Shown in pieces: positions 18,178 through 27,577 of a stretch of 64,000 nucleotides of DNA. Every line of letters begins with the position of its first letter. The stretch's first letter is position 1. A program made the translations under genes and the position numbers. Under the pieces are notes generated by a model. That model was not told the origin of the DNA. It saw only the letters and a list, made by a program, of their open reading frames with translations, and did not search any database. The stretch comes from CAZQHK01 sp964593455 (GTDB lineage: Bacteria > Muiribacteriota > CAYSPT01): the NCBI GenBank assembly GCA_964593455.1, contig CAZQHK010000004.1:1-64000 (forward strand), read 5' to 3'.

Positions 18178-19512
18178 ATGGATGAGACTGCCATGGAGAT
18201 GGAGACTAATAGCGAGTCTTATATGACTCCGGACGAGATCGGACAACTGCGGGAGAAATACTTACTGCCCAGCGTGATGAAGTATTTCAGCGACCCGGTA
18301 CACATCGTTAAAGGCGATGGGGCCTATGTGTACGACTATAAGGGAAAGAAATATCTGGACGGTTTCGGCGCGGTGGTGACTATCAGCATTGGACACTGCC
18401 ACCCGGACGTGGTGCCGGGGGCCGTAGAGCAGATGAAAAAACTGCAGCACATCACATCGCTCTACTACACGGAACCCATCGTCAAGCTGGCAGAAAAGCT
18501 GGCTTCCATTTCGCCACAGGGTTTCCAGAAATGCTTTTTTACCAACAGCGGCACCGAAGCTAACGAGCTTTCGGCTATCATCGCCAAGCTCTACACCAAG
18601 GAGCAGGAGTTTATCGCCCTGACCCACGCTTTCCACGGCCGGACGCTGATGTCCATGTCTCTCACCGGTCAGTCGCTGTGGCGTCAGGCGCCGCCGTATG
18701 TATTCGGCGTCAAACACGCTCCGGCGGCTTACTGTTACCGCTGCCCGGTGGAAAAAACCTACCCTGACTGCAAGATGCGGTGCGCCTACATGCTGGAGGA
18801 CGTGATCAAATACTCCACCTCCGGCAAGATTGCCGCCTTCATCGCCGAACCCATCCAGGGTTTCGGCGGCGTGGTAACACCACCGCCCGAGTATTTTCCC
18901 ATCGTCTATGATATCGTCAAGAAGTACGGCGGTCTCTATATCAGCGACGAGGTCCAGACCGGCTACGGCCGTACCGGCAACAAGTGGTGGGGTATCGATC
19001 AGTGGGGTGTCACCCCGGACATCATCACCACGGCCAAAGGTATGGGGAACGGTATTCCCATCGGCGGTCTGGTGACTACCCCGGAGATAGCCGATTGTAT
19101 GCGCGGGATCACCCACTTCTCCACCTACGGCGGCAACCCGGTGTCCATGACCCAGGGACGCCTGGTCATCGAAGCCATAGAGAAGCACGGCTACAAGGAG
19201 AAGAACACGGAGCTTGGCAATTACCTGAAAGGCAAGTTCAACGAACTCATGGAGAAACACTCCATTATCGGCGAGGTGCGTGGTATGGGTCTGATGCTGG
19301 GAATCGAGCTGGTGAAGAACCGCGAGACTAAGGAGCCCGCTAAGGAAGAAATGATCAAGATGATGGATCTGTGTAAAGAGCGGGGTCTTTTCATCGGCAA
19401 AGGTGCTATGGCCGGCAACACCATCAGGATTAAACCGCCGTTCTGTATCACCAGAGACGACTGTGACTTTATCGTCGCCACCCTGGACGAGTGTCTCGGG
19501 CTGGTAGGATAA
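18178..19512 (+). CDS. Class III aminotransferase (beta-alanine / beta-aminoisobutyrate type)
   Basis: 444 residues, PLP-dependent. The cofactor region is FTNSGTEANE, the DE pair is in SDEVQTGYGRTG and the Schiff-base lysine in TTAKGMGNGIPIGG. It resembles the AGXT2-like branch acting on beta-alanine, beta-aminoisobutyrate or glyoxylate. Being last in the pyrimidine operon suggests transamination of beta-alanine and beta-aminoisobutyrate to malonate and methylmalonate semialdehydes. ATG 18178 has GAGGT 8 bases upstream. The gap of 185 bases before it contains a stem-loop and repeat copy C, so it could also have its own regulation. Confidence 0.9.
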   Translation: MDETAMEMETNSESYMTPDEIGQLREKYLLPSVMKYFSDPVHIVKGDGAYVYDYKGKKYLDGFGAVVTISIGHCHPDVVPGAVEQMKKLQHITSLYYTEPIVKLAEKLASISPQGFQKCFFTNSGTEANELSAIIAKLYTKEQEFIALTHAFHGRTLMSMSLTGQSLWRQAPPYVFGVKHAPAAYCYRCPVEKTYPDCKMRCAYMLEDVIKYSTSGKIAAFIAEPIQGFGGVVTPPPEYFPIVYDIVKKYGGLYISDEVQTGYGRTGNKWWGIDQWGVTPDIITTAKGMGNGIPIGGLVTTPEIADCMRGITHFSTYGGNPVSMTQGRLVIEAIEKHGYKEKNTELGNYLKGKFNELMEKHSIIGEVRGMGLMLGIELVKNRETKEPAKEEMIKMMDLCKERGLFIGKGAMAGNTIRIKPPFCITRDDCDFIVATLDECLGLVG

Positions 19513-19545
19513 GCCTGGATGAAGCACGAATAAGAGAATATAAGC

Positions 19546-19585
19546 AAACAAGGAGGCGGCTCGTCTGTCAGCCGCCTCCTTGTTT
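19546..19585. terminator. Bidirectional terminator between convergent operons
   Basis: AAACAAGGAGGCGGCT and AGCCGCCTCCTTGTTT form a 16-bp perfect stem around an 8-base loop, with A-rich sequence on one side and T-rich on the other. It serves the aminotransferase operon (plus) and preTA (minus). Confidence 0.85.
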
Positions 19586-19792
19586 ATTCGTTTGCTTTAG
19601 ATGTTTAGCGTGAGAGTGCCGAAGCCCGGTCGGTGTTTTCAATTTGCGAGTTGATGGAGTCAGCGTTGCTGGCTCCGCTGTTATCAAAGTCACCGTCATC
19701 CTGCAGGGTGTCGTCGGTAACATCTCCTTCACCGGCATAGACATCTTCGACACGTTCGACGATCTCTTCTTCTTTTTTAGTTTGCTGTAAGT

Positions 19793-21031
19793 CTACTTCG
19801 ATACCGGCGGAATAACTTGTTTCTTGCCCGGTACGTTTTTGAAGGTAACCAGTGGTGGATCTGAAACAGGACAGATGAAAGAACAAATCATACAGCTCAA
19901 ACATTTTTCCTGGTCCTGAACCGGCCGGCGTTGTTCACCGTCCCACTCGATACACTGACCGCCGGCGTCCTGGCAGACAATGTAGCACTGGCCGCAGCCC
20001 ACGCAGCGGTCGAGGTCGAAATTTGCTTCACCCTGTTTTTTCAGGTTGAAAGCATCGGTAGGATGCAGGTTGGGCAGGGCTTTACCGATAATCTGCTTGA
20101 CGGACTTATAGCCTTTCTCTTCCATGAAATCGGACAGACCCTCGCACATGTCTTCCACAATCCGGTGCCCGTAGTGAATAACACCGGTCGTCATCTGCAC
20201 CACTGAAGCACCCAGCAACAGATACTCTACCGCGTCGATCCAGGTTTCCACTCCACCGCAACCCGCCAGGGGGAGGTTGAGTTCCTTGCATTGGGCCATC
20301 TCGGCGATAAACCTGAGACCGATGGGTTTCACCGCCGGTCCTGAAAAACCGCTGATGGCGCCTTTGCCTGACACGTTGGGCAGCGGCACATAGTCCGTCA
20401 GCCCGACCTCCGTGAGACCACGAACTGTGTTGATAGCGGTAATACCGTCGGCGCCGCCCTTTTTGGCAAACAGTGCCGGCTCGTTCATGTCGGTGATATT
20501 GGGTGTCATCTTGGCCAGGATGGGTATCTTCACCACATCCCGCACCGCCTGCGTGAACTTCCGGATGAGGTCAAACGCCTGCCCCACCTTCATACCCGAG
20601 CCCTCCACCGTCATGTGGGGGCAGGAGAAGTTGAGTTCCAGCATGTCGGATCCGACACCTTCGGACATCTTCGCCAGTTCAACCCATTCATTCAGGGAAA
20701 ATCCCATGATACTGGTGACAACCACGTGTTTCGGCCAGCGTTTTTTCAGATACTTGATATCTTTGAGATTATCTTTCAGAGGCCGGTCGGTAATCTGCTC
20801 CACGTTCTGCAGTCCCACCAGTTTCTTGCTCTCGTAGTTATACTTGGCCATCCGGGGTGACGGATGGATGATCTTGATCTTGTCGAACCCCAGAGTCTTG
20901 TAGGCCACGCCCCCGAAGCCGCGGTCGAAGGACCGTCCGATCATTTCGGCGGTGTTGGCGACCGGGGATGAAGACAGCAGAAACGGGGTAGGAAACGTCA
21001 CTCCGCACATTTTAACACTTAGATCTTTCAT
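19793..21031 (-). CDS. preA: NAD-dependent dihydropyrimidine dehydrogenase subunit PreA
   Basis: 412 residues. An FMN-containing TIM barrel like dihydroorotate dehydrogenase (N-terminal VTFPTPFLLSSSP, ELNFSCPHM, GCGGVETW) is followed by a two-cluster ferredoxin domain near the C-terminus (CVGCGQCYIVC and CLSCMICSFIC). It reduces uracil and thymine or works in reverse. ATG 21031 was chosen for its AAGGAGAG ribosome site; an in-frame GTG at 21052 overlaps preT. It is the second gene of preT-preA and ends about 200 bases before the shared terminator. Confidence 0.94.
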   Translation of the reverse strand: MKDLSVKMCGVTFPTPFLLSSSPVANTAEMIGRSFDRGFGGVAYKTLGFDKIKIIHPSPRMAKYNYESKKLVGLQNVEQITDRPLKDNLKDIKYLKKRWPKHVVVTSIMGFSLNEWVELAKMSEGVGSDMLELNFSCPHMTVEGSGMKVGQAFDLIRKFTQAVRDVVKIPILAKMTPNITDMNEPALFAKKGGADGITAINTVRGLTEVGLTDYVPLPNVSGKGAISGFSGPAVKPIGLRFIAEMAQCKELNLPLAGCGGVETWIDAVEYLLLGASVVQMTTGVIHYGHRIVEDMCEGLSDFMEEKGYKSVKQIIGKALPNLHPTDAFNLKKQGEANFDLDRCVGCGQCYIVCQDAGGQCIEWDGEQRRPVQDQEKCLSCMICSFICPVSDPPLVTFKNVPGKKQVIPPVSK

Positions 21032-21048
21032 TGTCTCTCTCCTTCCGG

Positions 21049-22404
21049 TCACTTTTCCCGCTTTTTGGTAAGCAGTTTGACTATTTTAACAGCGGCTTCT
21101 TTGCCGTCCTTGACCGCGTCTACGATGAGCGCCGGGCCGCGGACGATATCACCACCGGCAAACACCTTCTCAGCGTTGGTTGAGACGCCGTCTTTCTTGG
21201 TCTTGATCAGGTTGTTCTTCTTGCACTTGACGTTGGGACACAGTACCGCTGTCTCCGGTAAAGCGCCGGAACCGATAGCCATGATCACCATCGCCACGTT
21301 CAGTCGGTATTCCGTGCCGGGCACACCTCGGGCATTGGACGGAATGAACACCCCCGGCTTGACCCACTCAGTCTCGGTTCCTTTGACGCCGACCACCTTA
21401 CCTTTTTCACCCAGTATCTCGGTTACCTGGCATTGCGGTTTGACGATCACGTAGTTGGCCATGGCCATGGTCAGGTCTTCCTTGTCAGCCGGTATCTCAG
21501 CCAATCCTTCCAGGCAGATACTGTACACCTTGTCGGCCCCCAGGCCTTTGCAGAGGTTGGCCACATCCATGGCCACCGAACCGCCGCCGATAATGGCAAC
21601 GTTTTTGCCTTTAACTTTTTTCTTGATCGAACTTCGCTTACCGCTGCGATTGGCTTCCAGAAACTCCGTGGCGGTGGTGACGTTTTTGAGATCGGCGCCG
21701 GGTAGGTTCAACCGGTAGGGGTTCCAAATCCCCGTACCGACGAACACCGCCCCGAACCCTTTTTTAACCAGGTTGCAGGGGCCTTTGGCGCCAATTTTCT
21801 TGTTACATTTGATTTTTACCCCGAGATCGGTAATATCCTTGATCTCCCGATCAACTATCTCGGAATTCAACCTGAACTCGGGAACACCGTACCTAAGCAC
21901 CCCGCCGGGTTTTTCTTTGGCTTCAAAAATAGTCACCTGGTAACCGGCTTTAGCCAGCTCGGCGGCACACGACAGGCCCGCCGGACCGGAACCGACTACC
22001 GCTACCTTATCTTTCTTTTTCTTTTGTTTTTTAAGCGGTTTGAATCCGGTCGCCCAACCGTGTTCTACCAGGAACCGTTGAAGTTTCCCGATTTCGATTG
22101 GACGGTCGAGCTCGGTAGCGCTGCAGGCTTCCTGGCAGAGCCGTTCCGTGGGGCAGGTCACACCGCAGACGCAACCCATGACATTGTTGTTCTTGATGGT
22201 CCGGATGGCTCCCTTGATGTTTCTCAGACGCAGTTTCCGGATGAACGTGCCGGGGTCCGTGCCGGCCGGACAGCTGTTGCTGCAGGGTGCGTCATAGCAC
22301 AACAGACACCGCGAGGCTTCAGCCACAGCCTGGCTGAGCGTATAGCCCACTTCCATGTCGGTGACATTTTCTATATTCTTACTTTTTCTCTTAGCAGATT
22401 TCAC
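21049..22404 (-). CDS. preT: NAD-dependent dihydropyrimidine dehydrogenase subunit PreT
   Basis: 451 residues of the GltD-like family. The N-terminal cysteines (CLLCYDAPCSNSCPAG, CGVTCPTERLCQEAC) bind two 4Fe-4S clusters. FAD and NAD(P) sites are VAVVGSGPAGLSCAAE and VAIIGGGSVAMD. PreT passes electrons from NAD(P)H to PreA. The start is GTG 22404 with GGGAAGG upstream. Many GltD relatives exist, and the adjacent preA decides the assignment. Confidence 0.93.
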   Translation of the reverse strand: MKSAKRKSKNIENVTDMEVGYTLSQAVAEASRCLLCYDAPCSNSCPAGTDPGTFIRKLRLRNIKGAIRTIKNNNVMGCVCGVTCPTERLCQEACSATELDRPIEIGKLQRFLVEHGWATGFKPLKKQKKKKDKVAVVGSGPAGLSCAAELAKAGYQVTIFEAKEKPGGVLRYGVPEFRLNSEIVDREIKDITDLGVKIKCNKKIGAKGPCNLVKKGFGAVFVGTGIWNPYRLNLPGADLKNVTTATEFLEANRSGKRSSIKKKVKGKNVAIIGGGSVAMDVANLCKGLGADKVYSICLEGLAEIPADKEDLTMAMANYVIVKPQCQVTEILGEKGKVVGVKGTETEWVKPGVFIPSNARGVPGTEYRLNVAMVIMAIGSGALPETAVLCPNVKCKKNNLIKTKKDGVSTNAEKVFAGGDIVRGPALIVDAVKDGKEAAVKIVKLLTKKREK

Positions 22405-22469
22405 AGTTACACCTTCCCATACTATGGAGATTTTAACGGCTCGCGCCAGTTGATTATATGATAATAAAT

Positions 22470-22499
22470 ATTATAGATATCTCGTAATGATCGTGTCAA
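22470..22499 (-). promoter_or_regulatory. Promoter of preT-preA
   Basis: Minus strand TTGACA (22499-22494), an 18-base spacer and TATAAT (22475-22470), about 65 bases before the preT start. Confidence 0.7.
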
Positions 22500-22705
22500 G
22501 CAGCGGTCTTTGCAACTGGTTCCTCTGAGACTGGTTATTCCTTTTTGTTGAGGCTCGGAGGCTCTTAGCGAGGGACACTCACGGCGCTGGCGCGCCTCCG
22601 TTCGGGTTATGCCCTCGTACAGAGACTTCGAACCTCAACTCAACGTTTGTCTTAAGGACAGGCTCATAGGAAGATGCTTCGCCTTGTATAGGTCCGGTTA
22701 CTGAT

Positions 22706-22783
22706 GAGGCTAGCAGGGTGGGACGGAAAGACTTTGTTACTGGATAATATCGCAAGGATGTGTAGATTGGGACAGGCCTCATA
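22706..22783. repeat. 78-base intergenic repeat, copy 1
   Basis: Aligns with 29692-29770 at roughly three of four positions by eye. Shared blocks include TACTGGA, AATATCGC/AATGTCGC, GATGTGTA and CTCATAG. It lies within the 542-base gene-free stretch 22405-22946 and is followed by repeat copy D and a stem-loop. No convincing gene is seen in this stretch. Confidence 0.55.
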
Positions 22784-22790
22784 GGGTCCT

Positions 22791-22811
22791 CTTTCTACGC
22801 TTCTTGCTTCC
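22791..22811 (-). repeat. Dispersed intergenic repeat, copy D
   Basis: Minus strand GGAAGCAAGAAGCGTAGAAAG. The companion GAGATTGAGAT is on the same strand at 22814-22824. Confidence 0.65.
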
Positions 22812-22888
22812 AAATCTCAATCTCATTATCTCAAGGCTAGAAAATGACATTTATCTTATCTCTCATCCGAATTACTGATGCCTCCTCC

Positions 22889-22921
22889 ACTCGACTGTTC
22901 GCGTTGCGAAAGCGTCGAGTG
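22889..22921. repeat. Stem-loop with TTCGC/GCGAA core
   Basis: Outer stem CACTCGAC/GTCGAGTG and inner stem TTCGC/GCGAA. The core CTGTTCGCG-N2-GCGAAAGCG is repeated at 31543-31562. It may act as a weak terminator for the gene at 22947, but no T run follows. Confidence 0.5.
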
Positions 22922-22946
22922 AGACGAGAGATCCTATATGTTACGT

Positions 22947-24129
22947 CTATAACAAGAAGCTCAGGGTCAGCGTGTGAGCGGTGATCTTGAACTTGTTGCC
23001 GGTAATCATGTGGTCTCCTCGTCCCCAGCTGAACTCGTAGCCGGCGGTGAAGCGGGCCCACCGGTAATAGATCTTGCCGCCTGCTTCCAACTCCATCACC
23101 TCGGGGGCGTTTGCCGGTAGGAAACCCTGGTTGCGGACGTACTGGGCGTGGTCGCCGATGACATAGTTGCACGAGAGGGTCCAGGGTGAGAGGTCGAACA
23201 CCAGCTCCTGCTCCAGGGTGGTGTAATCATCCTTGGACGCGATATTCTCGATGTCGCTGCGGTGAGTGAGGCAGACGGTGGAGTGCAGGCTAAATATTTT
23301 TTTATTATAGTAATGGTGCGCGAATCCCGCCTGGACAGCGGTTGTTGTATCGTATACGGAGTAAGCGACCTGCAGACTGACGCTTTCATTGTCCACTGAA
23401 AGAAAGTAGATATTGGCGTCGCCCAGGGTTTCTTCGTTGGTGGTAATCCGCTTGTAGGTAAAAGACATTCTGTCTGTACCCAGGGAACTGTACCCCAGGG
23501 CTATACCCGTCTCGTTTAACTCGTCTACAGCAGGATCCATATAATCGATTTTCAGCTTGCTGTAAGCGACATCGACCCGGTGCAGGCTATTGTGAGTCCA
23601 GGTGACGAGCGCCGTGTCCCCCGAACCGTCATCCTTGACGGACGTGGAGTAATTCAAGATCGTGTGGTACCAGCTCAAATAGAAGGTGTTAAACTCCCGG
23701 GACAGATTGCTGTAGATCTTCTTCCATTCCGGGTTTCCCTTATCCCGGTCGCGTCTCAGCCGGGCGTATTTCAGGGCGGTTACCAGATCACCGTTGTAGT
23801 AATGCGACCAGCTCAAGCAGCATTAATCCCGTGTCCAGGGCTTCCTGGTACCGGCCCAGCTTGATCAGGCAGTTCTGCTTTCCCAGCAGGGCGGTAATCT
23901 CATCGGTCGTGAGAGTGGCGTCTTTCAGGCTGGCCTCGTAATACTTCAGAGCTGCCTCGAAATCCCCTTCGAGAAAATAGCTGTACGCAGTCTCGACATT
24001 TTTCTTATAGCCGCTGTAAAACTCGAAAAATGTCTCCCCTGCCCTCGCGGGGGCGCAGGCGGTGGTGATCAGTAGAGAGGATGACAGCAAAGCGATGATG
24101 GCAAACGGGATGAAACGGTGGTGTGACAT
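22947..24129 (-). pseudogene. YaiO-like TPR plus outer-membrane beta-barrel protein, frameshifted
   Basis: The first frame (ATG 24129) encodes a signal peptide with TTACAPARA at its end and TPR-like helices (AYSYFLEGDFEAALKYYEASL), then runs out of frame at 23788. A second frame from about 23816 continues the TPR (HYYNGDLVTALKYARLRR) and then a barrel-like region rich in alternating aromatic residues that ends in LTLSFLL with a C-terminal hydrophobic residue. Joining needs a one-base shift near 23800-23816, with no homopolymer there. YaiO-type proteins have exactly this TPR-barrel order. It is the last gene of the coupled operon 22947-29560; the fusion gene before it ends in an ATGA overlap at 24144-24147, and AAAGGAAGG marks the ATG at 24129. 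A single sequencing error would restore a full protein. Confidence 0.65.
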
Positions 24130-24143
24130 GGGTGTCCTTCCTT

Positions 24144-26231
24144 TCATGACGGTTTCTGGCCGTCCTTCCTTCTCACTATTTTTATCCGGTCTCGGCCGTG
24201 GGTGATGACAGCGGTATCGATGAACGTATTCGGGTGAAGATGCACCTCGCTGGTGGTACGCTGGATCTGCCTGTTGAGGAAAACCGTCCTGTTCTCGCTG
24301 GACAGGCTCGCCTTACCGGTGTATCGCAGGGTAACATCGTTGCTCGCCAGTTGGGGATGAACCGACTGCAGCAGGAGCAAGCTTTCCTTGAACACCGGAT
24401 CCAGGCTGATATCCAGAGGGAGATGGTCCTTCCATTCGATCTGGTCCACACAGAGCGGAACGGACGGCATGGCCAGGTACAGGTAACGCAGCATGGATCT
24501 GTTCACTCCCACGTATTTGTAGAACCGGAAGATGTTCTTGTAGGTCTCGAAATAGAGCTTGGCGCGCTTGCTTTTCAGGCAGGACGTGCCGTCCAGATCG
24601 AGCTCGACGGTGACGGTTTCCTGCTCCTCATATCGGTTCATTTTTACGATAAAATCAAAGGTATCCCCCAGGAGCAGCTCGAATTGCTTCCGCCGTTTCA
24701 CGGATCCCTGCAACGCTGATACAACCAGCCCTTTCTCCGGAGACAGGTGCCGGTGGTACCGGTAGTCCTTGTCCATGATCTGCTCGAACACGAACTCCGT
24801 GGTAGGAGCGGTAGGCTGGGGTGCAGCCTGGACCTGGACGTGGATATGGGGAAACGGCGAATAGCCGGAGTTACCGCACCGGCCGATCAGTTCTCCCGGC
24901 TCTACCACCATTCCCTTGCAGGGAATCATCGAGCCCTGCTTCAGGTGGCATACCTTGACGTAGAACCCGCGGGGGTCGTAGATGACTACGTGGTTCCCCC
25001 AATTGTCCTGTCGGTTCACCGAGCCGGGCTCATTGTCTTCCACGGTATTCTTCATCGCCACTACCGTGCCGGCCACCGGTGATAACACCGGTTTGTTGAA
25101 AGCCAGGTAGCTGGCTAGCTTGCCGGCCGGGCCCTCGTTTTGCTTGCCCGTTTCGTCCTCGATAACGAAATCAATCCCGTACTTCCAGGGCCCTTTATGG
25201 GTGATGGTGTCATCGAATCCCTGGGAGATCATCCAGAAACCATAGAAAGGAAGAGAGATAGCCGGGCACTGGAGCCCGAACCGTTTGATGTAGTTCAGGT
25301 AGAAATCCAGGTTCGCCTCCGGATTTTCCAGGTAGGTGTAGGTCCGGAGCTTGGAGTTGATGATGTCCGAGTAATAGATGATGGCCAGCACCACGATGTT
25401 GAACGGGAGGGTGAACACCGGGAGACCGTACGAGCTGAACAACACCTCCGCCGCCCCCAGGATGATGAACGAAATACCCACGGCGAACACCGCCACCAGG
25501 TATGATTTGAGAGAGGGAATCAAATAGATACTGCCGATGGCGATGGCAATAAGGATGTAGTTGAAATAATTAAGGTTGAGGAACGTGGTGGTGGCGGTAG
25601 CGTTGAACTCCCCCGTCAACAGTGCTCCGGCATAATAACCGATTACCGACAGGAAAAACATGATCCGGGAATGGAATAACAGGCCGGCGGCGATGAGTAT
25701 TCCCACCAGGATGTGAGAAGAAAAAAAGATGGAACCGAGAGACAGAAAATAACCGCTGATCCAGCTGGGAAACGCCGCCCAGACCACCGGCGTATGGCTC
25801 TGCAGGTAGTGAGCAAACAGGTTCGAGCTGCGCAGTGTGGCCAGGTAGATAAACGAGCTGACGATGACGAAGGGAATACTCAGAACCGGAAGCCCCGTGT
25901 ATTTCCGGAGCAGGAAACTCAAGCCCACGGTCAGGATGAAGGTGAATATCGCCGCCAGAAACACCAGCAGAACAGTCAGAAAGGAGAGCCGGAACAGCAC
26001 CCCGATGGAGAGACCTACCAGCAGGGGATTATAATAGTAAAACGGCTCGAATCCTAACCCCCGGGCAAAGGTCAACCGGGAGAAGAAGTAGGCGGATCCG
26101 ATGGCGATGATCCCGCACAGACCGGTGTTCGGGTCGATGAACGTGGAAGCGACGATGATGACACCCAGCAGCAGATTGTCCGCGAAAAATATCTCTGAAT
26201 ATATTAGAAAGAATTTCTCTAGCTTTTTCAC
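24144..26231 (-). CDS. Urea-transporter-like membrane protein fused to M23 metallopeptidase
   Basis: 695 residues. Residues about 10-300 hold some ten hydrophobic segments with the urea-transporter-like signature NPLLVGLSIG (68-77). Residues about 330-500 form an M23/LytM endopeptidase domain. Zinc ligands are readable as H345 and D354 in the variant form THKGPWKYGIDF, H429 in VCHL, and H462/H464 in PHIHVQ. A further region of about 200 residues follows. The GTG start at 26231 overlaps the decarboxylase stop as GTGA; codons upstream of it belong to the other frame. M23 enzymes cut peptide cross-links, so the domain probably acts on wall or exported peptide. The transported solute need not be urea. 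Confidence 0.85.
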   Translation of the reverse strand: MKKLEKFFLIYSEIFFADNLLLGVIIVASTFIDPNTGLCGIIAIGSAYFFSRLTFARGLGFEPFYYYNPLLVGLSIGVLFRLSFLTVLLVFLAAIFTFILTVGLSFLLRKYTGLPVLSIPFVIVSSFIYLATLRSSNLFAHYLQSHTPVVWAAFPSWISGYFLSLGSIFFSSHILVGILIAAGLLFHSRIMFFLSVIGYYAGALLTGEFNATATTTFLNLNYFNYILIAIAIGSIYLIPSLKSYLVAVFAVGISFIILGAAEVLFSSYGLPVFTLPFNIVVLAIIYYSDIINSKLRTYTYLENPEANLDFYLNYIKRFGLQCPAISLPFYGFWMISQGFDDTITHKGPWKYGIDFVIEDETGKQNEGPAGKLASYLAFNKPVLSPVAGTVVAMKNTVEDNEPGSVNRQDNWGNHVVIYDPRGFYVKVCHLKQGSMIPCKGMVVEPGELIGRCGNSGYSPFPHIHVQVQAAPQPTAPTTEFVFEQIMDKDYRYHRHLSPEKGLVVSALQGSVKRRKQFELLLGDTFDFIVKMNRYEEQETVTVELDLDGTSCLKSKRAKLYFETYKNIFRFYKYVGVNRSMLRYLYLAMPSVPLCVDQIEWKDHLPLDISLDPVFKESLLLLQSVHPQLASNDVTLRYTGKASLSSENRTVFLNRQIQRTTSEVHLHPNTFIDTAVITHGRDRIKIVRRKDGQKPS

Positions 26232-27577
26232 CACTCGACTTTCAGTCTCTCCGGAATCCGTTCCCGGCGGATGATATCCTCCAGATCCTCTTTCTCTCTG
26301 ATCAGTTCCAGGTCGCCGTTCTCCGCCACCAGGACGATGTTCGGCCGGTACTCGATGAACTGCATCCACTGAGTCACGCAGTAGGCTCCCACGGGATTGA
26401 AGACCAGCGGTGTTCCCAGAGACAAGGGCGGCAGTTTCACAGCGGGGCGAACAACGTCGATGTTCATGCACAGCGGTCCGTACAGGGTGACGTCTTCCGC
26501 CGGGCCTTCCATGTCCAGTCCGACCTTCACCGGGATGTCGTACCAGTTGGTGGTGAACAGCAGGTTGACCCCGGCATCCAGTATATAAGATTTCCGTCCT
26601 CCCAACAGGCGCTTGGAACCGGTGACAGTAGACAGCAGGTAGCCGGCCTCGTCCACGATGGCTCGGCCGCTCTCCAGGTAGACCGTGGGGAAGTTGTCAG
26701 GCGACATGCTGTTCAGCAGTGTTTCCCCGATAGCCTGGGCATAATCGTCTATCGGGGGCGTACTGAACTCGGGAGAAAGATAGACGGCCTTCAGCCTGTT
26801 CTTCGACGGGAATCCTCCGCCCAGGTCGATATACTCCAGGGACACGTCGAACTCCTGGTTCAATTTCTCCGCAAACTGGATCAGTTTCTGAGTCTCGATG
26901 CGGTAGGCATTGGCGGTGATGATATACGTGCCCATGTGACAGTGCAGCCCGGTTAGCTTGAGGCGGCTGCTCTTGGCGATCCGCTTGGCACCGGAAAAAG
27001 CCTGGCCGCTCTCCAGGTTGAATCCGAACCGGGTCCACTGGGGTTGGATTCCCGAGTTCAGGTTGATCCTCATCCCCACCTCGATGGCCCGGTTGAACTT
27101 GGCGGCAATCTCTTCCAGCCGGTAGATCTCGTCGAAGTTGTCGATGTTGATCATAGCGCCTTCCTCCACCGCCTGCTCCAGGATACTCGTCCGTTTGTAA
27201 GGGCCGTTGAAAATAATCTTGTCGCCGGGCACCCCCATGTCCCGCGCCTTCTGGTACTCGAACTCCGACACCACCTCCGCCAGGCACTTCTCGGAGTGCA
27301 GGATGGAGCAGATAGCGCCCAGGTAGTTGGTCTTGTAGGACCAGGCGAACACGATCTTGGGGTAGTAGGTATTGAACGTCCGGTAATAACTCCTGATAGT
27401 GGAACGGAGCTTCTTCTCGGAGAACACGAACACCGGAGAGCCGAACTCATCCATGATTTTCTTGATGGGAACACCGTCGATCTCGGTGGTTTGGGTCGCA
27501 TGATAGCTCGACTGGAACTTGTTGACGAATCCGATGCTCTGCTCGATGAGGATTGGCTTTTCGTAGGATTCTTTCAT
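26228..27577 (-). CDS. PLP-dependent decarboxylase, DAP/ornithine decarboxylase (fold III) family
   Basis: 449 residues. The alanine-racemase-like barrel has the PLP lysine K82 in VFAWSYKTNY, the conserved GLHCHMGT, the glycine-rich phosphate loop YIDLGGGFPS and ESGRAIVDEAG. A C-terminal beta domain contains GPLCMNIDV, where LysA has GPxCxSxD. The housekeeping role (lysine synthesis) is unlikely given its place, overlapping by 4 bases both an ATP-grasp gene and the transporter-peptidase gene. A decarboxylated amino acid or peptide C-terminus is the likely product, which is inference. Confidence 0.9.
   Translation of the reverse strand: MKESYEKPILIEQSIGFVNKFQSSYHATQTTEIDGVPIKKIMDEFGSPVFVFSEKKLRSTIRSYYRTFNTYYPKIVFAWSYKTNYLGAICSILHSEKCLAEVVSEFEYQKARDMGVPGDKIIFNGPYKRTSILEQAVEEGAMINIDNFDEIYRLEEIAAKFNRAIEVGMRINLNSGIQPQWTRFGFNLESGQAFSGAKRIAKSSRLKLTGLHCHMGTYIITANAYRIETQKLIQFAEKLNQEFDVSLEYIDLGGGFPSKNRLKAVYLSPEFSTPPIDDYAQAIGETLLNSMSPDNFPTVYLESGRAIVDEAGYLLSTVTGSKRLLGGRKSYILDAGVNLLFTTNWYDIPVKVGLDMEGPAEDVTLYGPLCMNIDVVRPAVKLPPLSLGTPLVFNPVGAYCVTQWMQFIEYRPNIVLVAENGDLELIREKEDLEDIIRRERIPERLKVEW

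Noticed and set aside
18262..19551. 429-residue open frame antisense to the aminotransferase
   Set aside because: Its protein shows no family features and mirrors a clearly conserved gene; such long shadows are common in this GC-rich codon pattern.
19605..19904. Acidic 99-residue open frame on the minus strand after preA
   Set aside because: It overlaps the preA end in another frame and has no start codon or ribosome site after the preA stop.
22579..22782. 67-residue open frame between preT and the barrel gene
   Set aside because: It lies in repeat sequence, has no ribosome site and no recognisable features.
24144..26231. Loss of the first zinc ligand in the M23 domain
   Set aside because: The standard HxGxD form is absent, but the alternative THxGxxxYxxDF form supplies H345 and D354.
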